Source: Caprimulgus europaeus
Lineage: Eukaryota > Chordata > Aves > Caprimulgiformes > Caprimulgidae
Reading direction: 5' to 3'
Length of the DNA: 64,000 nt
Assembly (NCBI GenBank): GCA_907165065.1
Contig: OU015528.1
Span: 42,709,515 to 42,773,514, forward strand
Each line of letters opens with the position of its first letter. The stretch's first letter is position 1. The translations under genes were made by a program, and so were the position numbers. Below are positions 1-14,256 of this stretch, piece after piece. The notes under the pieces are model-generated. The model was not told the DNA's origin. It did no database searches and was given only the letters and a program-made list of their open reading frames with translations.

Positions 1-1394
1 CAAGTGTTATTTCTTCTAAGCCTAGGCATAACAGGACACAGCCAAGAGCAGAATGGTAAAGGGAAATTACATATAACGATACAATGATTCAAAATCTGTG
101 CAGAGGCTAGTGACCACAGCTTGAAATTAATCATAAAACAAAGATAAGACTTTGAAGCAGTGAATGTGATCTGAAAAGGCAGCGGATTGTTAAGACACAG
201 TATGTATGATGTGGATAGAGTGAATGCCAAAGGACAGCTTGGCACCATGTATAGCATGGAACATAGCTCATTTCTCTGTTTTCTTGGTATGCTTCCTCAC
301 AAATAAATTCTTGAAACTGATGCTAAGCCAAAGAGCTCCAGTTCCAGGTGAATAATTCCCTGACTCCTGCACAACAGTTCATTACTTAACACGTGAGAAA
401 AATGGGAAAATAAACCAACCACAAACCCCCCAGCAATAGAATGCTACTTATAAGAAGAGCTATACCATTTTTAGAAATTAGGAATAAGGAGGACAAAATA
501 AATCTTCCTGCATATTTTATAAAAGATTTTTGAAAACGTATCTTAGAGCACTCTAACAAAAACTACTGTACACATGCCAACATGATGGCTTTTAATAATG
601 AAAAGAAAAGCTAAGTCAACTACTTTCTTACAGCGCATAATAGAAAACTTGCTAACAATTTATTACCAGGAGCTTTACTTTTATTGCTTCTGTTAGTGTA
701 AGTTGCTGAGCTATTTAAACAATCTACCTCACAATGTTCAAGGAGTTTAGTTCACAAACTCAGATGCAATTATCCTACTAATTTAACATCTGACTTCAGA
801 ACACAACCTAAAATGATTAACACTTTGCTTCCCCTTTTCATTCTGTCTTTTTCTGAAGGAATACATACATACAACCTCTTCTTTATGATGCAAAGTACTA
901 GGCTGAATTGTCCAGCACAAATAAAAACTGCAAGTTCAGCAAAGTTCTTCTTCAGCAAAAAGGAAGGAACATGATAAATTAAGAACGCACCCCAGCCATA
1001 CATAAGGGACCCTGTGCTCAACCCCCTGCCATTATCCTGTGCACAGGCAGCATTTGCAGTTTCAACCATATTCAACAGTAAACTCCACCTATTCTTTATA
1101 TCAATGACATAAGGCAGTTGAGAACTTAACTAGTGAGTCTGATCTCCATCGAAATGGATTGTTTCAAATGTAGTGAGATAGAGCTCAAGAAGTACAGTTT
1201 GAAATTTAGACCCTAATATTTAAGTCTGCAGATGTCTGCTAATCCTCTAAGCAATGGAACATCATAATACTCAAGGCAGGTGCTCATTTCTGTTGCTCAC
1301 ACATGTCCTAGGAAATCCAAGACATCCACACAGGCTGGCAGATGTGGCACAGAGCCTGCAGGAGACCCATCTCTTTCTCGAGCCCAAGCATGTT
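1..1394. other. Noncoding, nothing recognised
   Basis: AT-leaning single-copy sequence. Open frames here are short (101 codons at most, minus strand 770-1075) and show no family motif. I see no repeat family, RNA gene or promoter signature. Confidence 0.6.
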
Positions 1395-1430
1395 ATCCTA
1401 GGGCACCTCCAAATCCTAGGGCACCTCCAA
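1395..1430. repeat. 18-bp perfect tandem duplication
   Basis: The 18-base unit ATCCTAGGGCACCTCCAA occurs twice head to tail with no mismatch. The unit length is a multiple of three, so it does not break the short overlapping open frames. It looks like a recent replication-slippage duplication in otherwise unique sequence. Confidence 0.9.
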
Positions 1431-3069
1431 TGTATCAGATGCTTGTGCATGCAGGCAACTTGATCAAGTCTGTAGACAACAGAGCCAGTAAAGTTACAGA
1501 GCTACTCAAGGCACAAACCAGGAGAGCTCAGTTCAGCTGTGTGAGACCCACATCTTTCTAGGTCAGCAGCTAAAGGCTGGATGAGATGCTGTACTACATC
1601 TCCAAAAACATCAAATTGAGCCTTAGGTCTATCTTTGGCTGGGAAGAATCAATTCCTAGACTCTTCTGGCTGCATTAAGCCAATTTATATTCACTGTAGA
1701 GGAAGCCTATATATCTTCCATTCACGCAGACAATTTCTGTAGACAGCAAATTTAGTTTTGATGCTGAGTTAAATCCCATCCTTTAAAACTGGCAAGGAAC
1801 AGAAAGAGCAATAAAACTCTTCCATTGTCAGCAATTCACTATTGTTAATACCTTGAGAAAACAGGGGCAATGTGAGAAAGCAAATTTTAGTGTAAGGTAT
1901 GAAGCTGGAACCAAGGCATCTCAGGGTTTTGGATTAGATATAAGTATGGGGTAGAGTTACACAGTTGAGGAATAGAATATTTCCCCATACCCAGGAAAAA
2001 ACATTTATATTCCATTATTTCCCCTGCTGGAGAGGATTTGAACCTATATTTTTTTTCTGCTGGGATACTGTCCTAAGGATCAAGCCATCACGTGTGTGTT
2101 TTTCCTTTTTCCTCCAGAGTCACTGCTCTTTATATGGATGCATTAAATGTTTACTGATCCTAAGAGTAAGAGAAGGCTTATATTTAACAGTGCTTGGGGC
2201 ACTCAGTTAGCAAATGAAGACCTCTGCTCCAGTTTCTGTGCTGTATCAAGTAGAAAACAGTTTTGAACATAACACAGTAGACAGAGAGCAGAAACTTTAG
2301 GTTTTATTTGATATCTTTTTAATGGATATCAGATTTATAGATAACACATCAGTTTGATTGAAACTGCAGATAACACATTATGAATGTGACCTATTCATCC
2401 TCACTTTGACATACTGTTTTTTCAAATGCATTTGGCTTAGCTCAGTTACCATGAAAAAGCAGTGGAAGCAAAATTAGGAGAAAATGCAAATAAAATTCTC
2501 TACTGCCTGCTGAAAGCTGTGTAGTCAACAGGGAGTACTATATGTTAGTGACATATCCCATATAAAGGCTCAATTCACACATGGAATGAAGTATAAAACA
2601 TATTTTTTCAAGTTCATTTTAAGCCAGCAAGAATGTAGTCTCATCGGTCTGAGATAAAATATTTCTGAGAAAAATACTAAGAAAACAGAAGAACCATCAA
2701 CTTTTCAGGATACTTGCAAGATTTATTTGTGATTGATCTGGCAACTATGTATCTTTTAAAGATAAGCTCCTACTCAAATTAATGGGAATGTTTATCTGAT
2801 CAGTACATATCAGTATAATGCCTAGAAAATGTAGTGAGCTCTTTTTCTATATATATAGTGTTGCAAAACCATAATAAATAATTTGTAAAGCAAACGCACA
2901 GAAACCTGGCTTTTCTGTGCAAGACCAGTATCTTAAATTAAGACAGCACACACTAAATATTATGTTGCCCAAAAACATGAGTTATTCTCACACAAGTGAG
3001 TGCCTTCCACCAGAAAATTGTTCTTACAATTTCTATATTCAGCAGATGCCAAGAGTAGTGCACTTGTCC
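1431..3069. other. Noncoding, nothing recognised
   Basis: No open frame above 81 codons and no recognisable repeat family. A short (TA)n run lies near 2848-2858. An 11-base direct repeat, AGATAACACAT, occurs twice near 2338 and 2367, probably by chance or minor slippage. Confidence 0.55.
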
Positions 3070-3126
3070 TTCAGAAGGAACTACTGAAAACTATTAAGAA
3101 ACTACTGAAAAAATTCAGAAGGAACT
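3070..3126. repeat. Interleaved short direct repeats
   Basis: TTCAGAAGGAACT occurs at 3070-3082 and again at 3114-3126. AACTACTGAAAA occurs at 3079-3090 and 3100-3111. The two pairs overlap, giving a scrambled local duplication of about 57 bases, best explained by nested slippage events. Confidence 0.75.
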
Positions 3127-5828
3127 CTGAGCACTGCAAAAGGGCTGTTTTCAGTGTCACCAAAAACTGACTTCATTTTTGTTTCTTTGTTCTACTAGTT
3201 GAACAATGAATATTCAATGTAGAGACACAATGTCCAGGGAAAGAGAGTAAAGATGCAGATCAAGTGCTGGATGGAAATCCTAGGAACAGATCTCAGATGA
3301 ATAGCTCCTGAAGTTGTAGTAATATTAACAAAGATGCTCTCTACTATATTTGCAATAAACATTTCCATCATTTACTTTGTCAGATAATGAAAGGAAATGA
3401 AAAAGTAAATACTGTGCAGCTTACAGACTACTTGACAGCAGATAGGAACTTTATGTTTTTGGTTGGATGACGGGTGGATCTTTAGAAAAAGTATGACTGG
3501 TGATGTTTCCCAAAAACAAACAAGAAACGTTTGCTAAATTTCAGGGTTCTGTGCTACAAAACTGGACTCTGTCACCAAGTCCCATTAGGAGTTAGGAGCA
3601 ATTTTCCTGGACACTATTGGATTGTTCTTGGACTTTAATAGTTCCTGATGAACCTTTACATATTGATGTATGATGCATTGAAGATGTCAAGCGTCATAGC
3701 ACAGCATACCTGCAAATGAGATTGCTCATTACCCTGGCTTGTTGAAGTCTTGCACCCCAGTTTGTAAGGGCTTTTCCCCAGTTTTACCCTATTACAGTAC
3801 AAGTGATTTCTCTAATTGGAATCCTCTTTCTTTAATTGTGACAACAGTTGCTTCAATGATCTACACGGTTGTGCAAAGTTTAAGATACTAATTACATTTT
3901 GGCTTTTCACTGGAGTCTAGATGAAACTGGTTTTACTGCGGAAGAGGGAGAAAAATAAAGAAATCCACCCTTTGAAATAAGAAAGAAACATTCAACATTT
4001 CAAGGTCAAGTGCATATCTGGGAAGCCAGTGAAGGTTCTGTTTTTCATGCCTGTTGGCCCCTTGTATGAAATTACTGCTTTGCATTTGCCCTCTCCTTTT
4101 GATGTTTCCCCTCAATGTTTTGGCTGAAAGCAGGAAGTAGAGCAGTGGGTGAAAGCTCACATACACAGGGAAAAAAAAGTTAAAATATTTTCCATAGCCA
4201 GAGAGGGTTGGGGTTTGCACAGAGGACAGAGAAATGTTTAATTTAAAATGTGGTGAATCCAAAAGTGGTTGTGCCCACCTCCAGGCGTAACCAAAACAGA
4301 GCAGGCACATTAAGTTCAGTTCCACTGAAAACACAGACCAAGCACAAAATGGAAAAGGGCAACACAGGATGGTGAAGGCTTCAAGTGATCTGGAGAGAAA
4401 ATTCCACAGGAAAGCATTAGCGTGAACATAAGCCAGCTGTGTTATTTAATTATGGGAGGCAGGTCCTCTGTGTGCTCAACTTTTTATATGTTTTCTTGCA
4501 ACAGCCAAGCATTCCATTTGGGCAATATTCACAGTTTGCAGAGCCACTTATAAGGCTGCAGATTTTCAGAGAAAAGCCATTAAAGCAATGTGGTTCTTGC
4601 CTTGCAATAAGCACGGCTGTTCTTTGTTTCTTATTTGCTTGCACTGTATATCTCTCTTGCAGTTTCATATCGTTTTAATTTTGATAGATTCTGATTAACC
4701 ACAAAACTTAAGAAATATGGCTGGAACTAGATTCAACTCATTTTGATACCTCATTTCCCCTTGACGCTCAACAGGCCTGCAGAAACTCCTAAAAGAGTAA
4801 TCTTCTGAGTAAAAATACTGCCCAGCAGCCCACAGATACTGTCCAGATTCCACCCTCCTCTCTCTTCTATTTACAACACTTAGCGTGTACAAAGACCAGA
4901 AAGCAGAGGCATTCCTCAGCTAGGGTCACCTTCTCCAAAAAGAAATCGCTGCTTCTGACAGCATTGCCTTCAGTTTTCTTACCACCTTCCCCCTGCCACC
5001 TGGTAAAGGTTCAGCTGTAGGCTGATAAACTTGTGAGAAGATAGAGAAATCTTGTGATTTGTGGACATCAGGTCTTCAGCTGCAGTGAATTAGTGCACAT
5101 ACTTTCTTCAGTCATGATCTGCTCAACAGCCTTGGGCCTAGGGTGCTACAGCTCACTTTGTGACATTTAGACAGACAGAAAAAGTATGACCTGTCTAGTT
5201 TAAGCTCAACTTATGAACGTGGCACTGTACGGTTCCACACCAGGCGGATACTGTGGTAATCATAGCCTGAGTAGCAAAAAAACCCCACTGTGCAGCTGCA
5301 AACCTGCTTTCTGTTACAACCTCTTGTTTTCAGGTGCTTCTATCTATGACAAACAGCTGCCCAGAGGGTTGAGTTTTTCCAGACAAAGTCATTATTCAAA
5401 AGACAAGCAGTTATTTTCAAAACTAGGTGCAAAAGCATTGCAGAACTATTATCTGAGAGGTGAGAGGAGGTCTAGATACCCCTTTCTCACAAAAGAAATT
5501 TATCTGGTCTCCCCTTCGCTAATTCTATAGATGAGTGGGCTGATGTTTGGCACTCAGGATGTTTAGCTTATACATAAACCCCTAAGCTGTACCTCAGTTT
5601 TGTGTTTGTGGCATTATAACCTGATACATTAAACCTGCACTTCTCTCTTCAATATCATGTAATCAGCTTCTCACTTTAAAAGTTATGGGATATTGCATGT
5701 GCATGCCAATGAAGAAGCATAACTATTCGTGCAAGTAGGGTGGAGTGCATGCATGCTAGAAACACTGAAGAATTGCTGAGGATCTGACAAAGTTTAGGGA
5801 ACTTCAACTGAGCTAATTAGGTACATTA

Positions 5829-5829
<1 letters not shown>
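3127..5829. other. Noncoding, nothing recognised
   Basis: Contains isolated open frames such as 133 codons on the minus strand (3933-4334) and 105 codons on the plus strand (5213-5530). They are rich in Phe, Leu, Ser and Cys, as expected for translated AT-rich noncoding DNA, and have no recognisable domain. No transposon signature seen. Confidence 0.55.

Positions 5830-5871
<42 letters not shown>
5830..5871. repeat. (AC)n microsatellite
   Basis: Uninterrupted alternating C/A run of 42 bases, about 21 dinucleotide units. It is pure, so it is probably length-polymorphic. Long (AC)n tracts can adopt Z-DNA. It has no relation to any gene visible here. Confidence 0.98.
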
Positions 5872-5872
<1 letters not shown>

Positions 5873-8800
5873 TCCGCTCCTATTTTATTTCTTTCCCAAT
5901 GAGACATCACCTCAGGGAAAGTTCTCTGATTAACTAGTTCTCCCAACTTCAGAGGTACAGAGACTGTCTTTCCAGCTGAGTTACTAGGGAGGCTGGAACT
6001 GAAACTTGTTTCAGCCTGTAAATCACAGGACTATGTGCCACAGGCCAAGCTTGTTTTGATTTGGTACAGCAAAAAGAGATTCCTATCAGAGTGCCCCATA
6101 AAAACAAAACAAAAAAAAAATCACGTTTCTAACCCCACATAAAGGAGCAGATGTAATTTGCCATGATTCATTTACAGGTTAAAAAAGTCTAAATTGTTAC
6201 AAAATGTTCAGTTCAGTTCAAAAATAACTACTAGCTATACATTAAGCAACCCTCCAAATACATGATAACTTCTGGGAAAGTCAACCAAAAAGTGTACAGT
6301 CTGGTTGGTAAATTGCCTCTGTGTCAAAAATAACGAGTGTGTTTGTTGAGCAAGGTCATTACAGTAGTTCAAAACTCGTGGTTGGCAGCATCATGCTGGA
6401 TGTTGCTGAGTCTGCAATTTTGTGGCAATACAAATATCAACAGACTGGCCAAGTAGTGCAGAGTCAGTTTTTGTAACTGAACACTGCAGGATATGTTCAA
6501 GACTCTGATTTATTAGAAACTTCATCAACAGTTGAGTTAGGATTTCCCCATATAGCTTTTGAAATGCAAATGTGAACAAAATTACACCACATTGCAAAAC
6601 CAATGTTTTATCCGAAGTTTTGCATATGATTTTGATTTTAAAATGCACAGGTCTGAACAGATTCTTTGGAATATTTGGTTGATTTTCCAGCTGGAGATAC
6701 ACTCAGATCCAAGTATATCAAAAGATAAAGCAGCTTCCCTGAAGTTTCTTCAGGGAAAAGACCTAGTAATTCCAACTATTGAGAGAAACTGGTAATTAAC
6801 ATGAGATGAGGTACATTTGGCAGCAGCAAAGTACATTTCTGGCCCTCTGTCTTATCTGTATATCTCGTAGTCATTGCTGAACTTTTTTATTATAAAAATC
6901 TTATGAAGAATGGCCTTATTTTTCTAACACAGTGTGCATTTTATGTGTATAGGAAGTGATTAAAAGATCTCGAAAATTACTTTTGGAGGTGGTGAAGGAA
7001 TTCAGCATATTTTCATGGTTAGTTTTCTTAATGCAGAAAAGAATATAATCTGCTCAATACCTTATTGTGAGCTATTCACCCAGCTGCAGCTCAATAGCAA
7101 TAAAAATATCAGAAGTCCTACATGTAGACAAGAATTTTGACAGGAGCATTTTCTAACATCTCCACCTTTTGCTTCTTTGGTCCTCTGCAAAAATCCAGAA
7201 GACTTTTTTAACAAGACAAAGAATTAAACAGTGTTTTCTCTAGAATTTAGCTATAAATATCTATAAAATTATTTAAAATGAAAAAATATACTTCAAGTAA
7301 ATGTAATTTCTATTGTAAACATTTGAAGCTTCTACAGAATCCTATTAGCTTCCATTCTATTTTTATTTTTCCACAGAAGCATGCCCCACCCCAAATACCA
7401 AACACCACACTATTTCCATAAAATGTATGTTCCTGACGTTTGTAATCACATCACTGTCTTGCCCCAGCAGCAAAGTGACTAACACCCTTTCCTTTCAGTT
7501 CCTCACTCCACTAGCTGCCTATTCCAGATTTCTTAACCACCTAAGCTTATTTTATGAGGTTCTCAAATGAACAGGTACCCTGATAAATGGTTTGTGCAAG
7601 TGAAAAATCTAAGTGCAGTATGCCTTTTCATGTGCTATAAAATGTGAGCTTTGGAATGCTTTAGGGGTGGCAGGGAAGGGATAAAGGGCAGGCAGAAGGC
7701 AGGAGGGAGTCTGCATGCTGGTGGTATTGCTGGTAAGGATGTCAGTCCTCTCATGGGACCTACACTCACAGCAACAATGTACCATTGTCTATTCATCTTG
7801 CATCATTTAGCTTACTGAGTAAAACTGCCAGACAAGATTTGTTGGGTTTTTTCCCCGCCAGGATGTAGAGGATAGCTCTGTCCTCACTAAACCACAAATA
7901 GTACCACCCAAGGATGATGCCAAGGAAACATGATATATAGGCAGAAAAACCAGAATGCTTCAAGGATTTTAATTTGGGGCTGAGGCAAGTTTCAGGAGTA
8001 TGAATTACCACTTAGTTAAGAAGGGAGTAGAATACAAAAAGAGAGAAATGGTTGAAACAAAAATTTCATTCTAACATTCCTATTAGTTTACAGGTTTGAG
8101 GTGGGGTGGTTTTGGTTTTTATTTTCCTTTTTAAAATCTACACATGAAAGTTCTTCTTCAAACAGTCAGCCATCTGGCCCTTACTGGGTTTTAATGCAGC
8201 TCCTGAAATCTGATCTGAATTCATATAGGCAATAGTGTCCTTTGAAGTTAGCAAGCACATAAACACACAAGTTTTATCAGTAGGGCCACGCATACAGCAG
8301 TGATTGTAGAGTAAATTAATCCAGCCACAGCCTGTCTCAGCACAAAAAACCTTCCTACCAAAGCATCTAATTTTGAGAATAGCATCTCACTCCCTGAGCA
8401 CACACAGTCTCCAGTTACTCATGTGATGTGTCCACCAACGAATAGGAACAAGAGTGCTACTGACCCCATGGCCTCTAGGACAAGCTGCAGGGTTGTTACA
8501 GGCGTCTGTGGCCTGAGTCACTCACTGATTATATAGCAACAAGAGTGTGCTAAAGCTTTAAAAAAATCTAAAACCAAGGTTCTTGTGTCATTCAATAGCT
8601 ACACAACGCTGAAGAGCCTGGCAAGGTCTGCTTCACAGGATGGTGCAGGTCAAACTGATCTTTGGTCTGTAATTTTAGCCTTCTGCCCAGCATAATGTAG
8701 CAACAGCCTCTTCTAGAAGGTTCATCTGGGAGGTCTCCTACCCACAACGTCCTTCCTACAGCCCAAATTATCAACAGTTTCTATCCATATTAATATAGTT

Positions 8801-10815
8801 CAGAATGTCAACACAATAATGTAGAGTAATATAGACAACTATAGAACAATAAAATGTCAGGAAGTGTCCAATTAATCTCTTAGGTGTACTACACCATCAG
8901 GAGTACCTGCAGATTTCCCCTAAGTCATCAGGACATTGTTAAGCAGCAGGACGTCCCTCGGCACTGCTTGCCTCCTCTCCCAGCTCTCATTTAGCCTGTC
9001 AGGATTTTTGCCTGCCAGAGACATTCTCAGACAAAGCAATTAGCTCTACATCCTTATTTCCATCTCCATCTCTATTTTTCCAGCTATACCTCCACCTCTG
9101 GAGATGTCACTGTGTAAAGAATAGAGTCACAACTTGATTAAACCACAAAGCCAATTAGATACCTGCTGTCTGAGAACAAAGTTTCCTATCATGGCCAGAC
9201 ATGGCACAATTTACATGAAATTGTGGCAGCTCTTGGCTCACATCATGCTGGGCTTTCATGCAGCTTTGTTTTTTCTGTATAATTTCAATTCCCCAGAAAC
9301 TGCAATATAAGTTTCTAACATCGCAGGCATTCTTTTCTTTAGGTTTCTCCTGAAAAATTGTCAGCAGATGATAACTCATGATTATTTAGTGCTGGTCTGC
9401 AGTTTTGCTGCTCCCATCTCAAATCACAGTCTGATTCAGCAATATTCTTCTATAGATACTTTATTATTTTGATAATATTTTCCAAATTACCGAAACTCAA
9501 TCTCATGTCAGATATGAACTTTTCCTGAAAACTCTGTCCAGTTACCTAAATTTGGATATGCACAGCAATACTTCCTCTTAATAGTATCTCAGAAAAGTGG
9601 GAACAGTTTAGGACAACTCCAATATTAATTTTATCTCTAGCTAACAAACAAATATATTTTTTTTCCAATAGATCAATAATTCCTTTGACAACAAAAAGGC
9701 CCATTTGCTTTATTTAGACTATAATTCTGTCATAGACAGAATATAAATAGTTTCCAGTCTCTCGCTTTAATTTTGAAAGCAATATAAAACATATCCAGCC
9801 CTGCACATGTCTTTTTCCTATTATTAAATTATTATTATATGACATGTCAACATATTTTTCTGTCATACATTGGGAATTACAAGATGCACAAAAAAAGAAA
9901 GTCATGTCTAGGATTAATATGTAAGTGATAGGGCACAACAGTACTTTCAGGTCACTGATTTGGGCAATTGGATTAGGCATAAATGTTCTCATATTGTGCT
10001 CCAGAGAACTGTTGTGCCCCTTCCTGTCTGCTGGAGTAAGTATGAGGTGCTAGATTTAGCTTCACAGTAGTCTGCTTGTACTCTGTGGTATGTTAATTTT
10101 TCTCCTAAAAGTACCTAATTTTTGCTACACAAAATGTGCATTATTGTTTGTCTAGGTTTAGTCCGGCCAATCTGGTTCTTTCCAGAGCTGCTCAGAGCCT
10201 CTAGTTGTGCTTTTCTATTGATCAAAATCTCTCTTTAGACCATCAAGACTAGTTGCATTTTCTGCTGAAACAACTCAAGTGCCTAAGCCAACCCAAACAG
10301 GAGCCTGAGGAACCTATTCCTCCTGAAACGAATGCTGAATGTGAAAACCTTCTGCTCTGTTTACCTCATGGCACCTGCCAACACCTTCTTGGTGCATGAA
10401 GCATATGAAAATATTTAGCATCAGCCATTTTTTGAAGAAAATCTCTTCCTTTGTGCGTAGAGGTAAAATATTCCCCTTCTTATGTATTTGTTTAAGTATT
10501 TGGTCCTATAAATAAACAGCTGTTTCCATCTTCCCTTCTCCCAGTTATCTTTTCATATAAGATACACTGAGAAATTTCAGACACTGGTGAAGTACACACC
10601 ACATGGATAAATGTTTCTCCTTCTACTCTCTACTCCATCACAAATATTTAACTGTTCAAAGAACTGCTGATAAGGACTGGTGTTTATGGAGCCTAGTGAC
10701 GCTGCTCTTAGCTCCCAGGTATTTTTCATTAGCTGATATTCTTACGATATTGGAGTCTCCCTACACTACTTTGCAAATGTACTTCCTTGCAAAAGCCAAC
10801 CCTGATACACACTCC
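5872..10815. other. Noncoding, nothing recognised
   Basis: About 4.9 kb of AT-leaning unique sequence. Open frames are all below about 105 codons, on both strands, without domain motifs. Short A/T runs occur (for example an A-rich run near 6106-6120). No CR1 or LTR ends seen. Confidence 0.55.
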
Positions 10816-11400
10816 TCACAAGATCTTGACCTTGCCATTGATCATCATTAAATAAAGTCTGCTCTCTTTGTAAGGAGCAATGTCAAGTATTACAGTTATC
10901 TTCTCCTCCCCCCCAGAGACTTGCTTGAGTGAGATAAAGAGGTGAATCCCAGACTGAGGGACCCACAGCTGTAGGCTGCAGCCAAGTATTGACTTAGTTT
11001 TAGGTGAAGTCCAAATGTGCACCCAGCTATCGCCTCCCTCCTGCATTGCCAACACTCTGGTTTCACAGGCAAGCGACCTGGACATGTGTGTTGATCCAGG
11101 GCACCTGTGTGGTATTGCCTTAAGAGAGACAGGCACACTTGAATTAGGGCTGCAAGAGCACTGAGGTATCAGCCATATGGCTCTCCTACTCTCAAAGGGC
11201 ATGTTGTCCCCCAGCGACGTGACTCCACAGCCACTCATGTGAGGTCCTGCATCTGTAGGATGGAGCAGCCTCGAGATGCACTGAGTGGGGCTAGAGGGAG
11301 TGCTCCTCCACTGGCCCTGCAGCTCACGGCCTGGTAGCAGCAGCCTTTTGCCCATCTTTTCCACAAAAAAATAACAAAACTGTGACATGAGACACTTCTG
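10816..11400 (-). other. 190-codon open frame, probably fortuitous
   Basis: This is the longest open frame in the window. It runs on the minus strand from an ATG at 11386-11388 to a stop near 10816. The product is rich in Ser, Cys, His and Pro with scattered Trp, and has no signal peptide, repeats or recognised motif. The interval is locally GC-richer than its surroundings, which lowers stop-codon frequency; a second minus frame (10896-11138) is open in parallel. There is no splice context, CpG-rich promoter or neighbouring gene. I treat it as noncoding unless transcripts or conservation say otherwise. An exon of a long noncoding RNA is possible. Confidence 0.3.
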
Positions 11401-14256
11401 CTCAGTACATGGGTCCTGGCTCTTTTTCTATATTCACTGACATTATAGGGAGCCAGAGCCTGAGCTGCAGATTTGCACCAAGTGAGTCAGAGGATTCTGT
11501 GTGATGATGCAAGACAGTTTATAGTATTTCTGGATTTTGACAGAGACCTCAGCTGCTATACAAATACAGCCAATATTTCTCAGATGTTGGCCCTCCAGAC
11601 CATGGAATATATCCTGACCTGTGTTTGTGGGGAGTTCAGCATGAGAAGGGTCTCTGTGCAAGCCAAGGTTTCAGGACAGTACCATAACAAACACAGAAAC
11701 AGATAGTGATCACCGTGAGTTCAGGCATTTTCCTCACTCCTGCAAGAAGCCTGTGTTTTGTGATGGTAAAAATCAATTGTTACAAGATTAGAAACAAGAC
11801 GGCTACCCATGGAGCTGTCTGAGTTGTCATCGTGCAAGGGGTGGGTAGGAAGGAGCAGCCACTGCTCCTTTTTCCAGATAGGCAGTGGATTTTGCATTCA
11901 GCGCACCTCCCTCGTCATTTATAAAAGCTTTGTGTAAACAGAACCAACAGATTTTTTTCTATAACTTCCCCCAAAATTTTTTCTTCCTTTTCTGCATTTG
12001 TTGTACAGAGGTATGACTTCCCTTGAGCAATTCCTGTTATCAAGAAATAAAATCAATTTATTTGGTACATAAAACATTCCAAAGGAGAAATATTCATCAA
12101 GCCTAGCCACAGTCCTGACCATGGTATATGGCAAATTCTTCTTTTCTGCCTTGAAAGTCCTTTATATTTGTGCGAATTTCCAAAGGCAGGCCATGAATAG
12201 CGTTAGATAGTGAAGCCAGGTACAAAGTTTTCTTGTCAAGATAATTCAGAGTGGGTCTTATCATTGTAAGTGTATTTTTGAGGATTACTGTGTTTCAGTC
12301 TCTAGGCAAGGGTATGGCCAAAGCTCAGTCACTCCAGTGGCTTCTCAGCAAACATCATAAACAAAACACTTCCTGGACACGGCCCATAATGCTGGCAGAA
12401 CAAGCAGAAATGAAAGCAGGCAACTAGCGCTATTGCATTTGCTTTATCTTCCCCTCTGATGAGTGTTTGTGGGTGTGTGTATATAAAAATGTTTGCATGT
12501 GTGGGCATTTAGATGCCCCTGTCTGTGGGGAACATAGCTAGCTGCTTTTGCATGGGCCTCTGGGGTGTCCACACCAGGAGCAACTTCCCAGAGCAGGAAG
12601 GCAGGAGAAGTCAGTGAGCCCCCAGCTTGGGCACTCCCACCCTGGGGCCACAGCCTGCCTATGAATGGGGACAGACTCGCAGGGAGGTTTCCTATTCTGT
12701 AAAGTCTGTGTTTTGTTTCCTGTTGTTCATCAGCCAGCAGTGTCCAGGACCAGGACAGCCCCACAAAAGGCAAGCCCACGTGTAAACATTCACCAGCAAT
12801 TAGTTCAGAAGTCAGTTGACATCAAACACCTCAATTCCTTCCATGTATTATTATTGACTTAATACCATCAGTTCCTATTGATGCATGTGACCAAAGTAGG
12901 ACTCAACAGTCCAGGCTGAAACTACCTATCAAGGTGATTGACTCAGTATTGCACTTGAGAGATACTTATTTGTGGATTCCCAGGAATGCAGAACAGTGGT
13001 CCTTGATCTGGCACCAGACCCACTCACACAGACCATCCAGGCCATGCAGGAGGGTTTGAGGGTAGCAGTGTGACACAGCAGAAGGTAACACTTGTTTCTT
13101 CCCTAGCAAAATTTGACATTAAACCCATGCTAAAATGGCTAGCTGTCTGGTTGGATCATTACAGCCATGCTCCTCTTATAAGCATTCTTTTCTCCAGAAG
13201 GGGGATACTAGTTCACTCATAAAACAACATCTAATTACAGAGTCTTGTCATCATCTTTTCCTGAATAACTGATTGGAAGGTATTTGTCACAATCCCTTTC
13301 ACCAGGATTCAGAGATCAGGGCTACGAATGAGCAAAATCAGTCTTGTCATAAACCAATACAAATCCATTTGGTAGTAGAGAAGACTATAAGGAAAATTTT
13401 ACAAGAGTGACCAGACCTTCCAAACTGAACAGTCAAAAGACAAACATATATACTGATATTAAGATTAAAATGCCTCAGAATCTTGTGTAAGGGCTATTAT
13501 GGCTGCTACAGATATAAGGACATAAGACTTTGGTTGATATATTTAGGGACTGATCATTAGATACCTTGTAAATGAGCTGTGATAGTGCCTTAAAATTCAG
13601 AGTCAAGCCTGCAGGTCCATTAAGTTGTTCACAGATTTTAAATGGCCTTCTGAAAAATCAGTGCTGATGAATGCTGTGATCCTTGTGAAACAAAAGCAAG
13701 GCACTTCAAAGATCTTTGGAACACTCTAATGTTGCCAGTATGCCATGTAACTTCATTTTTGAGATTATATTGATCTTTCAGTCTACACTTATGTCACTAG
13801 AAATTGAATTTATATGCAATGGAAAGGCTTTACTATTGACTTCCCCTTTGACTAAAAATCTAGTCAACACATATTTCAGGAAAATCCTGAACAAATGACA
13901 GAGAGGCTCTGCTGTGCTTGATGCCTATTGCCACTGTTAATCAAGACTGTATTCTTCTAGATAAGCAGAACAAATGGTATAAGGAACATACACGGCAATG
14001 AAGAGGTAGCTGTAAATATCTGTGTCTGATTGCAAAAGCAGAATAATTCCAAGCACTCTGTGTTCCTGTAGCAGACTAATGCCTCACAGATTTTAGCCAG
14101 CTTTGGTTTCCAGTACCAGTGGCTCTGTTTTCCTACAATAGCTTACTTTTCCTGTTTATAAGGATATGTTTTCAGACTCCATTGTGAATTTATCAGTAGG
14201 AGCTGCTTATTTTCAACACTGCTTAATGTGAATGACTTTCCCTTCTTATGTCCTTT
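11401..14256. other. Noncoding, locally GC-richer near 12.5-12.8 kb
   Basis: The stretch 12500-12780 is more GC-rich and carries open frames of 111 codons (minus) and 65 codons (plus), without recognisable products. The rest is AT-leaning and featureless to my reading. Confidence 0.5.

Noticed and set aside
5830-5871. Repeat array as CRISPR or satellite
   Set aside because: Simple dinucleotide run without spacers or long units.
10816-11388. 190-codon minus-strand frame as a gene
   Set aside because: No family motif, Ser/Cys/His-rich composition, isolated, and in a GC-richer patch where long frames arise by chance.
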